Source: Bacteroidales bacterium
Lineage (GTDB): Bacteria; Bacteroidota; Bacteroidia; Bacteroidales; VadinHA17
Length of the DNA stretch: 64,000 bases
NCBI GenBank assembly: GCA_029210565.1
Contig: JARGFQ010000015.1
Span: forward strand, 1 to 64,000
Reading direction: 5' to 3'
The notes under the pieces were generated by a model. It had not been told where the DNA came from. It saw only the letters and a list, made by a program, of their open reading frames with translations, and searched no databases. Position 1 is the stretch's first letter. Every line of letters starts with the position of its first letter. The position numbers and the translations under genes are program-made. Shown piece after piece: positions 48,823-57,614 of the stretch.

Positions 48823-50250
48823 TTATTCAATTTTTAGTTTCCCGTCGAGGGCAAGTCCGATCACCGTCATGGTTCCGTCGAGCACCTCTTCCGGCACTTT
48901 GATGAAGTACACGCCGGCATGGCTGCTCCAGTAAGGCCTGAGGTACTCTTTGACCTCCAGGGTGGTGCCTTTGCCCACCACGAAGGCCTTGTTGATTTTG
49001 TTCTTCACTCCCTCGAGCATCAGCTCGCCGCCGCCGTCACCCGGGAAGAAGAGGTAGACGGTGGTGCTGTCGCGGCTCATGGTGGAGGGGCCGGCAAAAT
49101 GCCCGTCAGGCAGTCCTGCCACAGTGCCGTATATCGCCTGCCGGTGTTTGGATGTCCAGCGTCCCATCTCTCTGAGCACCTCCACCTGTTGCACAGGGAT
49201 GGTACCGTCAGCCTTAGGCCCGATGTCAAGCAGCAGGTTGCCACCCATGCTGATGCATTCGGCAAAGATGCGTACCACCTGGGGCGGGCTCTTGTAGTTC
49301 ATGTCGTTGCCCTGGTAGCCCCACGAGTCGTTGATTGTCATGCAGAGCTCCCAGTTTTCTGCCCCCGGCCTCACCGACGGCAGACCCTGTTCCGGAGTGG
49401 CATAGTCGCCGTAGCCCGCAAGCCGCGAGTTGATGATCGCGGAGGGGTTATGATCGAGGATCCTCTGCCTGATCTCCGCCGCACGCCATTTTTCTGCACT
49501 CTGCTCCCAGTCGCCGTCAAACCAGTAAAGGTCCGGCCTGAAGTTTGCCGCCAGCTCCTTTATCTGTTCGTGGTTGAACCTCACAAAACTCTCCCATCGC
49601 AATGAGTCATCAGTATATCTTTTGATGCTTTTGGTCATGTTGGGGTAGTCGGGATGAGACCAGTCGAGCAGCGAGTAGTAGAGCCCTACTTTCAGTCCTG
49701 CCCGCCTCAGCTCTTTGACGAACGGCTTTATGAGGTCAGCGCGGGCAGGGGTGGTGTCAACGGTGTTAAGCCGGCTCAGCTTCGTATCCCACAGTGCCAC
49801 GCCGTCATGATGCTTTGATGTCAGCACCGCATAGCGGGCTCCGCTCTCCTTTATTAGCTTCACCCACTGGCGGGGTTCATAGTTTTCAGCCGTGAAACCA
49901 TCGAGCTGCTTCATGTAGTCGTCATAGCTGACCTGCTCATTGTAGAACGACCATGATTCGTCGATGCCGTTGACGGCATAGATGCCCCAGTGGATGAATA
50001 TCCCCAGCTTTGCATCCGCAAACCACGCCATGCGGTCTGCGGGGTACGGACGGGCAGCAACTCCCGGAGCGAAGTCGGTGGCGCCGGGAAGGGCAGAAGA
50101 TTCCGTGGAGAGGTCTGCAGTGTTCGTCTGGGCCGGAGTTCCCGAGGTGAGGTCGTCAGTGCCGGTCTGGGCCGGGGCTCCCGCGGAGAGGCAAAAGATC
50201 ATCATGCCTGCCAGAATTCTCCGGCACAGTTTTCCTTCAGTTAATCTCAT
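48823..50250 (-). CDS. Alpha-L-fucosidase (GH29), copy 2, with repeated N-terminal linker
   Basis: 475 residues. The signal peptide (RRILAGMMIFCLSAGAPAQ) is followed by a Thr/Ser/Ala linker in which a unit of about 14 residues recurs (APAQTGTDDLTSG, TPAQTNTADLSTE). The GH29 domain begins KLGIFIHWGIYAVNG and has VLTSKHHDGVALWDT. The nucleophile stretch is PDLYWFDGDW, and the family stretch WGYQGND follows. It differs enough from copy 1 to expect another linkage preference, but substrates cannot be read from sequence. Confidence 0.92.
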   Translation of the reverse strand: MRLTEGKLCRRILAGMMIFCLSAGAPAQTGTDDLTSGTPAQTNTADLSTESSALPGATDFAPGVAARPYPADRMAWFADAKLGIFIHWGIYAVNGIDESWSFYNEQVSYDDYMKQLDGFTAENYEPRQWVKLIKESGARYAVLTSKHHDGVALWDTKLSRLNTVDTTPARADLIKPFVKELRRAGLKVGLYYSLLDWSHPDYPNMTKSIKRYTDDSLRWESFVRFNHEQIKELAANFRPDLYWFDGDWEQSAEKWRAAEIRQRILDHNPSAIINSRLAGYGDYATPEQGLPSVRPGAENWELCMTINDSWGYQGNDMNYKSPPQVVRIFAECISMGGNLLLDIGPKADGTIPVQQVEVLREMGRWTSKHRQAIYGTVAGLPDGHFAGPSTMSRDSTTVYLFFPGDGGGELMLEGVKNKINKAFVVGKGTTLEVKEYLRPYWSSHAGVYFIKVPEEVLDGTMTVIGLALDGKLKIE

Positions 50251-50268
50251 AATGAATTATATTGATAT

Positions 50269-51390
50269 TCATGAAAAGTCAAATCCCGAGATGTAGGCCG
50301 GCGAATCGTAGAATTTACCCGTCTCCTCGGTTGTCAGTCCCGGGAAGGAGACATATACCAGTCCCGGTTTAGCATTGAGCATCCTGTTGAGCGCCCCCAT
50401 CTTCCTGTTTGTCCTGAGCTTCTCGTAAAGCTTCGAGTGATCATCGAGCCAGGTGAGGGCCGTATGATATCCCTCTTCGGCGCATACGGCATCGAAGAGG
50501 TCGGGCAGGAAGCACTCGCTGCCCTTGCGGCAGTAGATGCCGTTGAGAACTATATACCTGAACTCACCGGGACGGAACAGCCGACGGAAAAAGGGGAAGA
50601 AAGGCAGCACCTTCATCATCACCCATCCCCAGAGTCCCGGCATATTCACCACATTGTACCGGGCCGGTATGGCGCTCACGCCGGCGATGATCTCGCCGTT
50701 GCGCCTGAGGACATAGTACCTGTGGCCATGGAAGGTGAACTCATCGGTATAGAAGCAGTAGTCACCATAAAATTCCTTCAGCAGCTGTGCCATGGCAGGC
50801 TCCTCCTCCGGTGCCAGCTTCGTGACGGAGGTATTGCGCTTTGGATTGAACCTGCTGAAGGCTACCGTCAGGAATGAACGTATGTATTCATAGCCGGACT
50901 GGTTAATCAGGTTTCGCGACCTCTCGTTGCTGCTCTCCACATAGGCGTACATCACATGGGGCGGCGGTGTCTCATGCTGCTCGCCTGTCAGGTAGCGCGG
51001 GTCGCTGATCAATGAGAGAGCCTTCTGCTTGAAGCTCTCTTCGCCATTTGGCTTTCTCTCCCTCCGCGGTACCGGTACTCTTCCGGTCTGGAAGGCGCTG
51101 TGTACTGCCAGGTAGCGCAGATAGGTTGAATCGCCGGGAGTGCCGCAGTTCAGTATTGTGCGCCGGCAAAGGCCTATCACGCCCGTGAGGCTGTTTTTCC
51201 GGTAGAGGGCCATGAACGAGAGGCTGTCGCCGTATGATTTTACCCTCTCTTCGGTGTTCTGCATGATATAGCGCATGCCCCCCTCCGATCCCAGCACCGT
51301 CTTCTTCAGGAGTTCGATGATCTCCGGATCAGCGCCCCTGACTCTCTTCACCTCGAGCTTCTTATGATCAAAAATGCTTTGTCTTTCCAT
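50269..51390 (-). CDS. GNAT-like acetyltransferase-fold protein of unknown substrate
   Basis: 373 residues with two acetyltransferase-like halves. The first has SFMALYRKNSLTGVIGLCRR and TYLRYLAVHSAFQTG. The second has YVLRRNGEIIAGVSAIPARY and GVYCRKGSECFLPDLFDAV-like sequence around residue 300. Between them VMYAYVESSNERSRNLINQSG fits the conserved GNAT C-terminal motif. No named family or substrate is recognised. It lies 18 bp upstream of the second fucosidase gene and appears co-transcribed. Confidence 0.6.
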   Translation of the reverse strand: MERQSIFDHKKLEVKRVRGADPEIIELLKKTVLGSEGGMRYIMQNTEERVKSYGDSLSFMALYRKNSLTGVIGLCRRTILNCGTPGDSTYLRYLAVHSAFQTGRVPVPRRERKPNGEESFKQKALSLISDPRYLTGEQHETPPPHVMYAYVESSNERSRNLINQSGYEYIRSFLTVAFSRFNPKRNTSVTKLAPEEEPAMAQLLKEFYGDYCFYTDEFTFHGHRYYVLRRNGEIIAGVSAIPARYNVVNMPGLWGWVMMKVLPFFPFFRRLFRPGEFRYIVLNGIYCRKGSECFLPDLFDAVCAEEGYHTALTWLDDHSKLYEKLRTNRKMGALNRMLNAKPGLVYVSFPGLTTEETGKFYDSPAYISGFDFS

Positions 51391-51531
51391 CAGTCAGTGA
51401 GATTCATTACCTCCTGTTCATCTGCAGTACAAGCAGGCCATCGGGTTTCCAGCAATCGCCGTGCGTGTCATTGGGCATCCGGCTGTCGGTCCATCGGCCA
51501 CCGGGCCGCCAGTCAGTGATATTCATTGCCT
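51391..51531. repeat. 22-bp direct repeats bracketing a degenerate heptad tract
   Basis: CAGTCAGTGAGATTCATTACCT (51391-51412) recurs at 51510-51531 with three mismatches; the second copy covers the ispD stop codon. Between them are degenerate 7-bp units of the GGCCGAT/GGTGGCC type. This looks like a repeat tract whose arrival duplicated the end of ispD. Confidence 0.6.
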
Positions 51532-52197
51532 GAGCAACTTAAGCAGTGTATTGGCCACCGCCAGGTCGTCCGGGGTGGTGATCTTAATGTTCTCCCTGTT
51601 GCCGTGGGTCAGATGCACCTTCGTCCCCGCCGCCTCCGCCACGGTGGCATCGTCGGTGAACGAGGGGTCGAACCCCCGTTCGTATGCCGCGATGATCACA
51701 CTGCTGCGGAACACCTGCGGCGTCTGTACCAGCCTTATCTCCTTGCGCGGCAGGGGCCTGCTGTCATCGCCATCGAGGATCCTCACCGAGTCGGCCGGCT
51801 CTACAAACGGTACCGCGCTGCCGAACTCCTCGGCGTCGGCAAAACAGCGCCATATCGTATCATGGCTCACCAGCGGCCTGACGCCGTCATGGACTGCCAC
51901 CAGCGACTCTTCCGTCACCAGGGCCAGTCCTGCCTTCACCGAGTGAAACCTCTCCTCCCCGCCCGGCACCACCGTGTGGGTGACATCAAATGAGTGTTCA
52001 GTGACGAGGCTCTCCCACAGTGATATATGCTCGTGGGGCAGCACAACTATGATCTCCATGTTCACGTCGAAGGAGCGGAACCTCTCCACAGTATGCATCA
52101 GCAGCGGCTTCCTGTCAAGGAGGAGAAACTGTTTTGGCAGCGACGACTTCATTCTGCGTCCGCTGCCTCCGGCTACTATGATGCAATACTTCTTCAA
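51523..52197 (-). CDS. ispD: 2-C-methyl-D-erythritol 4-phosphate cytidylyltransferase
   Basis: Third step of the MEP isoprenoid pathway: joins CTP and methylerythritol phosphate. At 224 residues the length is usual. The nucleotide-binding IIVAGGSGRRMKSSLPKQF is at the N-terminus, followed by VVPGGEERFHSVKAGL, VAVHDGVRPLV and QTPQVFRSS. The C-terminal NIKITTPDDLAVAN is complete. It is a housekeeping gene inside the glycan-degradation run, with the acyl-CoA ligase gene upstream. Confidence 0.95.
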   Translation of the reverse strand: MKKYCIIVAGGSGRRMKSSLPKQFLLLDRKPLLMHTVERFRSFDVNMEIIVVLPHEHISLWESLVTEHSFDVTHTVVPGGEERFHSVKAGLALVTEESLVAVHDGVRPLVSHDTIWRCFADAEEFGSAVPFVEPADSVRILDGDDSRPLPRKEIRLVQTPQVFRSSVIIAAYERGFDPSFTDDATVAEAAGTKVHLTHGNRENIKITTPDDLAVANTLLKLLRQ

Positions 52198-52349
52198 CTC
52201 CCGAATTTTATTTCTCCGGTTAAGCTCCGTTGTCCGGCCATGTTGTCTATTGCCCTGTCGTCATCATCAGTCTCTGCCGCAAGCAACATCGGCGGGCAAA
52301 AGGACATTACTCTCTGCGGCGTCCAAACTGCCGGGGTCGCCCTTAGCTG

Positions 52350-54002
52350 TTACCCCTTCATATAGAGATAACGCTTGATGCTCTTCTTGGGTGTCTTGGC
52401 GAACTCCTCGGGATGGACGCGGTATTTTGAGACAGCCATATAGTCGGGCAGGCGGTGGTTTACGTCCTTCCGTATCTGGTCGAGGGCAGCGGCAAGCCCG
52501 TCCTCACCTATGCCGTCAGCCCTGAGGGCCTCATAATCCGGATAGACAAGCCCCACAAGCTTATTCTCCTCGGAGATCACAATCGCCTCGACGACATATT
52601 TATAGTTGTTTATCTGTGACTCTATCTCCTCCGGGTAAATGTTCTTTCCTGACGGGCCGAGCAGCATATCTTTGCTCCTGCCCTTGATATATATATACCC
52701 GTCTCTGTCAATCACACCCAGGTCACCGGTATGCATCCAGCCGGCCTCATCTATGATACTGTTTGTTGCTTCTTCGTTCTTGTAATAACCAAGCATCACA
52801 TTGTCGCCGCGCAGTATTATCTCGCCCACGATATTCTCCTGGTCGGGAGAGTCGATCTTCACCTCTAGGGTATCGACAGACTTACCGCATGATCCCAGCC
52901 TCGCTGTCTTCCAGCCGTCATAGCTTATGAGCGGACCGCACTCGGTCATGCCGTATCCAATAGAGAAGCGTAGTCCGATCTTTTTGAAGAATTTTTCAGC
53001 ATCGGGATTGAAGGCTGCGCCACCGATTACCAGTTCCTTGAAGCGTCCACCGAAGCTGGTCTCCAGCTTCTCGCGTATCTTTTTGAACAGAACCTTCTTT
53101 ATGCCGGGCATCTTGAGCATCACCTTCATGGCCGGCTTACTGATTACCGGCAGGATTTGCTTCTTGTATACCTTCTCTATCACCAGCGGCACGGAGAGGA
53201 TGAGCCTCGGTTTTATCTCCCTGAAAGCCTGTAGCAGTATCTGCGGCGACGGTGTCTTGGTCAGGATGGTGATATGGCATCCGTAGGTGAATGGAAAGAG
53301 GAACTCGAAGGCACCGCCATAGGTATGTGCCAGCGGCAGGAAGGAGACGACCGGGTCACCCGGTTCCAGGGGCATGTTCTCCTGTGCATAGCGTACGTTG
53401 GCAGCCAGGCTCCTGTGGGGTATCATCACTCCTTTGGAAAAACCGGTGGTACCCGATGTGTAACTCAGGACTGCCAGCTGCTCATTATCTATCTCAGAGA
53501 AGAGTATGTCTGAGGGGCTGAACTCAGGAAAGGCCTCCGCAAAACTCTTATTAATTTTTTCAAAGCTTTTGGCCATCCTGTCGGAACGGCTCATGGTCAC
53601 TTTGAAGGTGTCAAGGCTCACGGCGCATTTCAGCTCTTTCATCTTCTCAGCATCGAGCAGCTCCCAGATCTTGTCGTCAACGAATATCAGCTTTGCATCG
53701 GAGTGGTTGATGATATTGTGGAGGTCTTCAGGCTTGAAGTCGGGAAGGATGGGTACCACCACGGCACCGTAGGTCACCACTGCAAGATACATGGCACACC
53801 AGTGTGCTGAGTTTCTGCCCAGCAACGCTATCTTGTCGCCCTCCAGTATGTCGTTCTCCTTGAAGAAGATATGGTGTTTCACCATTATCTCAGCAATCTC
53901 TTTGTATGTATATCCCTTTTCACGGTAATTGGAGAGAGCCTCAATATTCCAGTTCTTTTTGATGCTCTCCTCCACATAGGTGATAAATCGTTCCTTGATC
54001 AT
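52350..54002 (-). CDS. Long-chain acyl-CoA synthetase/AMP-dependent ligase
   Basis: Activates a carboxylic acid, probably a fatty acid, as an acyl-adenylate and then the CoA thioester. It has 550 residues, with the P-loop SYTSGTTGFSKGVMIPHRS, the A5 motif GYGMTECGP and the hinge GYIYIKGRSKDMLLGPSGKN. The catalytic Lys region near the C-terminus is FAKTPKKSIKRYLY. No signal peptide or membrane helix. Part of an inverted-repeat element (54079-54145) lies just upstream of its start. Confidence 0.9.
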   Translation of the reverse strand: MIKERFITYVEESIKKNWNIEALSNYREKGYTYKEIAEIMVKHHIFFKENDILEGDKIALLGRNSAHWCAMYLAVVTYGAVVVPILPDFKPEDLHNIINHSDAKLIFVDDKIWELLDAEKMKELKCAVSLDTFKVTMSRSDRMAKSFEKINKSFAEAFPEFSPSDILFSEIDNEQLAVLSYTSGTTGFSKGVMIPHRSLAANVRYAQENMPLEPGDPVVSFLPLAHTYGGAFEFLFPFTYGCHITILTKTPSPQILLQAFREIKPRLILSVPLVIEKVYKKQILPVISKPAMKVMLKMPGIKKVLFKKIREKLETSFGGRFKELVIGGAAFNPDAEKFFKKIGLRFSIGYGMTECGPLISYDGWKTARLGSCGKSVDTLEVKIDSPDQENIVGEIILRGDNVMLGYYKNEEATNSIIDEAGWMHTGDLGVIDRDGYIYIKGRSKDMLLGPSGKNIYPEEIESQINNYKYVVEAIVISEENKLVGLVYPDYEALRADGIGEDGLAAALDQIRKDVNHRLPDYMAVSKYRVHPEEFAKTPKKSIKRYLYMKG

Positions 54003-54071
54003 AATTTTGGAGTTTTTCTGGTTTCTGTAACAAATGTACTCTTTTTCATTAGATTAGTTGATTCTTATTTT

Positions 54072-54147
54072 ATTGGTCTAATGAAACTTACATAAAGTAA
54101 ACAATCATTTTCCATTGTGAGTTCCTGCCCATGTAAGTTTCGTTATG
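54072..54147. repeat. Inverted-repeat element in the glycan run, copy 1
   Basis: Arms TAATGAAACTTACAT (54079-54093) and ATGTAAGTTTCGTTA (54131-54145) pair with one mismatch around a 37-bp loop. The left flank TTGGTCTAATG also matches copy 2 at 60634-60708. It lies between the ligase start and the stop of the small membrane protein gene. Confidence 0.7.
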
Positions 54148-54157
54148 TGAATGACAG

Positions 54158-54529
54158 TTACAGAGTGTAAAGCAGTATCAGGGTGAATATCATGATGAGG
54201 TTCACCGCCGCAAAGATGATGTTGTAGCGGACCCGCTTTGCGCTGAACCGGGTTATTTTGCGCGACAGCAGTGCTGCCGTGGGCACGAACAGCACCACCA
54301 GAAAGATGAAGAACCTGGCGCCGTCGAACACCTGGCTTAGCCCTCCTCCCCTGAGGCTGGCAAGATAGATTATTACCAGCAGCACCAGAAGATATAACAG
54401 GTAGCTGGCTTTAAGTGCCAGCGTTGAGAGAGGCCGTGAGTGATGCAGCTTATGAGGCTTGAGATAAGCGTATGCGATCGAAAAAACGATCACTATCAGC
54501 AGGGCTCCTATGATATAACTCACCATCAT
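54158..54529 (-). CDS. Small integral membrane protein of unknown function
   Basis: 123 residues with four predicted helices (about 3-22, 40-60, 70-88, 102-122). The helices are separated by basic loops (LKPHKLHHSRP, SRKITRFSAKRVRYN). No family is recognised. It lies 41 bp downstream of the first ROK kinase gene on the same strand. Confidence 0.6.
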   Translation of the reverse strand: MMVSYIIGALLIVIVFSIAYAYLKPHKLHHSRPLSTLALKASYLLYLLVLLVIIYLASLRGGGLSQVFDGARFFIFLVVLFVPTAALLSRKITRFSAKRVRYNIIFAAVNLIMIFTLILLYTL

Positions 54530-54570
54530 CCGGTACTTCCTTATAAGATGACCAGTCCGCCAATGAGCGG

Positions 54571-55542
54571 CTACTCTCCGTTTTCAGACCATATCAGGGA
54601 GCTTGCCCCCAGCACGGCTGCGTTATGGGTGCTGAGCTCCGAGGGCAGCAGCTTCACCTTGTCGCGGTAGATATAGAGCAGGTTCTGTTCCATATGTTTC
54701 TGTGCCGGCTCGAATATCAGCTCCTTGGCCAGGGCCAGTCCTCCGAAGAGGAATATGGCCTCCGGGTTGGTATGCGCCACCACATCGGCCAGCTTGTATC
54801 CGAGCATGGCCCCGGTATGTTCAAAGGCCTCCAGGGCTAATATGTCACCGCGGCGTGCAGCTTCATATATCTTCTTCGCATCGAGCTCGTCAAAGCTGTA
54901 GCGCCGCAACTCACTGTCCTCCAGCCTGTCTGCCAGTATCTTCAGGACCGTGCGTTTGAGTCCCGTGGCAGAGACATAGGTCTCGAGACATCCCTTGCGA
55001 CCGCACCCGCAGTCGCGGTTTGACATACCGGGCCTGATGGAGGTGTGACCTATCTCACCCGCGAAGCCATCCTGCCCGTAGACCAGCTTTCCGTCAACGA
55101 CAAACCCGCTGCCGAGGCCCGTACCCAGGGTGATCACCACGAAGTTCTTCATCCCCTTGGCGCCGCCGTAGATTATCTCTCCCACGGCAGCGGCATTGGC
55201 GTCATTGGTGACGATGACGGGCAGGTCGGTATGCCTGGAAAAGATCTCAGCCAGAGGTATGATGCCCTTCCAGGGAAGATCGGCAGGGTATTCTATGGTG
55301 CCTTTGTTGATGTTGCCCATGGGGGCGCCGATGCCGAATCCCAGCACCACAACCTCACGGCCGATCTTCGGTATGGTTATCATTATCTTCTCATAGAGGG
55401 CAGCGACGAACACCTCGGGCTCGTCATAGTGACTGGTGGTGATGCTGTCTTCCGCCAGAATCCTGCCGCTCCTGTCAACAACCCCGAATACGGTGTTGGT
55501 GCCTCCGATATCAATCCCGATAACAACCTTTTCCTTTTCCAT
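54571..55542 (-). CDS. ROK-family sugar kinase, copy 1
   Basis: 323 residues, predicted to phosphorylate a hexose or amino hexose in the cytoplasm. The N-terminal phosphate loop is GIDIGGTNTVFGVVD. The catalytic region is VTNDANAAAVGE and the ATP-binding stretch VITLGTGLGSGFVV. The ROK zinc site is GHTSIRPG followed by CGCGRKGCLE. No DNA-binding domain, so an enzyme rather than a repressor. A TAACTTTG -7 box is at 55562-55569. The closely related kinase at 59657-60610 suggests two substrates or two steps in the same pathway. Confidence 0.9.
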   Translation of the reverse strand: MEKEKVVIGIDIGGTNTVFGVVDRSGRILAEDSITTSHYDEPEVFVAALYEKIMITIPKIGREVVVLGFGIGAPMGNINKGTIEYPADLPWKGIIPLAEIFSRHTDLPVIVTNDANAAAVGEIIYGGAKGMKNFVVITLGTGLGSGFVVDGKLVYGQDGFAGEIGHTSIRPGMSNRDCGCGRKGCLETYVSATGLKRTVLKILADRLEDSELRRYSFDELDAKKIYEAARRGDILALEAFEHTGAMLGYKLADVVAHTNPEAIFLFGGLALAKELIFEPAQKHMEQNLLYIYRDKVKLLPSELSTHNAAVLGASSLIWSENGE

Positions 55543-55561
55543 TAAAATAGTTTATCAAACA

Positions 55562-55569
55562 CAAAGTTA
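55562..55569 (-). promoter_or_regulatory. Promoter -7 box for ROK kinase 1
   Basis: Reads TAACTTTG on the minus strand, a full consensus match, 19 bp before the start. It gives this gene its own promoter inside the long same-strand run. Confidence 0.5.
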
Positions 55570-55713
55570 AATATACGTTTTAGTTCATACAGACAAAAAA
55601 TATGTCGCGGCGCTGCAGGTGTCAGCGCGCCAGTAACGTCAGGGACTGCTGGGAAAGCAGTAACGGCCAGGGCGGAAAAGACTGCAGTGACAGCAACAGC
55701 GTCATGCCGGCTT

Positions 55714-56730
55714 TTACTCAGGAACATACTCATTGCCAACCTTACGGGCACGTCTCGGGTGATCGAGATCGATGTTCAGGGCGATGCCTGTCTCCACCAG
55801 GATGTTCCACCCGGCCATCAGCTGGAGATATTCTGAGAAATCCTTTCCGTCGGGGATGATGATGGTGGGGAAGATGGTCTTCTCCTTTGCTATGGCGATG
55901 ACGTTCACCCCGGCACCCTTCACGATGCACTCCATGAACTTGTCATGGTCATGGTCGAAGGGATCGACCCAGATGAGCACCTCATTTTTGTTCATCACCT
56001 CCTCGATGCCATGAAGGGCGAAGGTGCCCTCAAGGAAGGCCGACTTCTTGCGGGTGATCTCATTGGTCTTGAGGGCCAGCTCGGCAGCAACACCGTTGTC
56101 GCGCCCGGCAAAATATATCATGTCGGCATTGGTGACCACGCTGATGATCTTTTTGTCAATCTTTGCCGTCAGTACCTCTTCAGCCTGTTCCGAGGCTTTC
56201 TTCAGTCCTGCCATCTTTTCGCCCCGCAGGTTACGCAGCAACGAATCATAGAAGAGTGCCTGCTCCACCACCGACTTGGTAGCAGCGACTGCATCCTCCT
56301 TGCCGCAGCTCAGAACGTGCGCCGCATCGGCGAACTCTTCAAGCTTCGTATTTTTGTTGGCCGTGAGTCCGAAGACGGCATCGTGCTTCTTCTTTTTCAG
56401 GGCGTTGACGAGGCGTATCACCTCCTTGGTCTGTCCCGAGTTGGAGGCGGCAAACACCGCAAAGTCGCTGAGGTTATAGTCGAGCGACTGCGTGCATCCT
56501 TCAGTCATAACAGGCATGACAAAATTCTTCTTCAGCGAGGAGAAGATGGCTCTCTTTGCGGGAAAGAGCCTGCTGCTTCCCTCTCCTGTCAGGAAGAGTC
56601 CCTTTTTCTTTTTCAGGGCTTTTACGAAGGGATTGGAGGCATCAGCAGAGAAGCCTTTGATGATTCCCGGTGTCTCCATCATCTCGCGCACGAGAGCGAA
56701 CTGTCCGTTTTTTTTCTCTTTCAGGTTCAT
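55714..56730 (-). CDS. SIS-domain sugar-phosphate isomerase/deaminase
   Basis: 338 residues with two SIS domains, like the isomerase half of GlmS or the AgaS/FrlB group. The first has FLTGEGSSRLFPAKRAIF and VFAASNSGQTKEVIRLV; the second has MIYFAGRDNGVAAELALK and LEGTFALHGIEEVMNKNE. Proteins of this type convert an amino-sugar phosphate to a ketose phosphate. Its start lies 11 bp after the stop of the PIG-L deacetylase gene, so the two are probably coupled. The likely product fructose-6-phosphate is the substrate of the phosphofructokinase two genes upstream. The exact substrate is inferred. Confidence 0.8.
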   Translation of the reverse strand: MNLKEKKNGQFALVREMMETPGIIKGFSADASNPFVKALKKKKGLFLTGEGSSRLFPAKRAIFSSLKKNFVMPVMTEGCTQSLDYNLSDFAVFAASNSGQTKEVIRLVNALKKKKHDAVFGLTANKNTKLEEFADAAHVLSCGKEDAVAATKSVVEQALFYDSLLRNLRGEKMAGLKKASEQAEEVLTAKIDKKIISVVTNADMIYFAGRDNGVAAELALKTNEITRKKSAFLEGTFALHGIEEVMNKNEVLIWVDPFDHDHDKFMECIVKGAGVNVIAIAKEKTIFPTIIIPDGKDFSEYLQLMAGWNILVETGIALNIDLDHPRRARKVGNEYVPE

Positions 56731-56741
56731 TATAGTACGTT

Positions 56742-57509
56742 TTAGTGTTTTACAATGAATTCATGCAGATCGCGCTGTACCTGCGGGTCCTTCTGGAATC
56801 CTCCCCCGAGATGCTGCCAGTAGACCTCGGCATATTCTACTCCTGCCATCTTTCCGTAGTTCCTGTTTCCCTCCAGGACATAGCCGAAGAAATCGTCGAT
56901 CTTATGCATGTGCTTCATCAGGTCGAGCTGCGACTGATGCTTGCCGAGCATCTCTATCTTGGTCTGCACAGCGCTGGTGACATCGACGAAGAAGTGGGGC
57001 GGGGTGAGCTGTGACCCCAGGGGGTCGCTCAGGGTGAGCGGCGAGGTATGGTAGAGCAGCGGCGTCACCTCCAGCGGCTTCTCCGTCACGGGCACCGGGT
57101 CAAGCGATGCCACCATCGCTGCCGCCTCCACGATGGCCGCGGTAGCCCGGTGGTCAGGGTGATAGTCATTGGGCAGATGGGTGAAGACGATCCCCGCCCT
57201 CACCTTGCGCATCAGAGAGATGGTCTTGAGCCTCAGCTCGGGGGTGTCAAAGAGGGAGCCGTCGGTGCCTCCCATGGTATAGTACTCTGCGTCGAGGACA
57301 GCAGCTGCAGCTTTGGCCTCTTCATACCGCACACTGGCGGTCTCCTCCATCGTCATGTTGCATCCGCCCAGTCCTCCGCCGGTCATGGTGGCGATTACTA
57401 TTTTGTATCCTCTGTCGTGCAGGAGCTTGAGTACTCCGGCGTTCCATGCCTCCGCATCATCAGGATGAGCGTTGATGGAGAGGGCTACCTTGTTGAATTC
57501 CGTTGCCAT
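56742..57509 (-). CDS. PIG-L/LmbE-family amino-sugar deacetylase
   Basis: A zinc-dependent de-N-acetylase of 255 residues from the ATG at 57509. That start follows AAAAGGGAAGAA. The longer open frame from 57554 adds 15 polar residues and begins in an AT-rich promoter-like stretch. The metal-binding motifs are intact: NAHPDDAEAW near the N-terminus and LPNDYHPDHRATAAI in the middle. Relatives of this domain are fused to glucosamine-6-phosphate deaminase in many Bacteroidota. Beside the SIS protein and ROK kinases it probably removes acetate from a GlcNAc-type sugar or its phosphate. Confidence 0.85.
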   Translation of the reverse strand: MATEFNKVALSINAHPDDAEAWNAGVLKLLHDRGYKIVIATMTGGGLGGCNMTMEETASVRYEEAKAAAAVLDAEYYTMGGTDGSLFDTPELRLKTISLMRKVRAGIVFTHLPNDYHPDHRATAAIVEAAAMVASLDPVPVTEKPLEVTPLLYHTSPLTLSDPLGSQLTPPHFFVDVTSAVQTKIEMLGKHQSQLDLMKHMHKIDDFFGYVLEGNRNYGKMAGVEYAEVYWQHLGGGFQKDPQVQRDLHEFIVKH

Positions 57510-57614
57510 TTCTTCCCTTTTATTTGTCTGTAAAAATAATTCTTCATCTGTCAAATCACACCCGCATGAAATTTGGTATGCAAATCTTTATGCGAGTCAG
57601 TGCTCATGTGAGTT

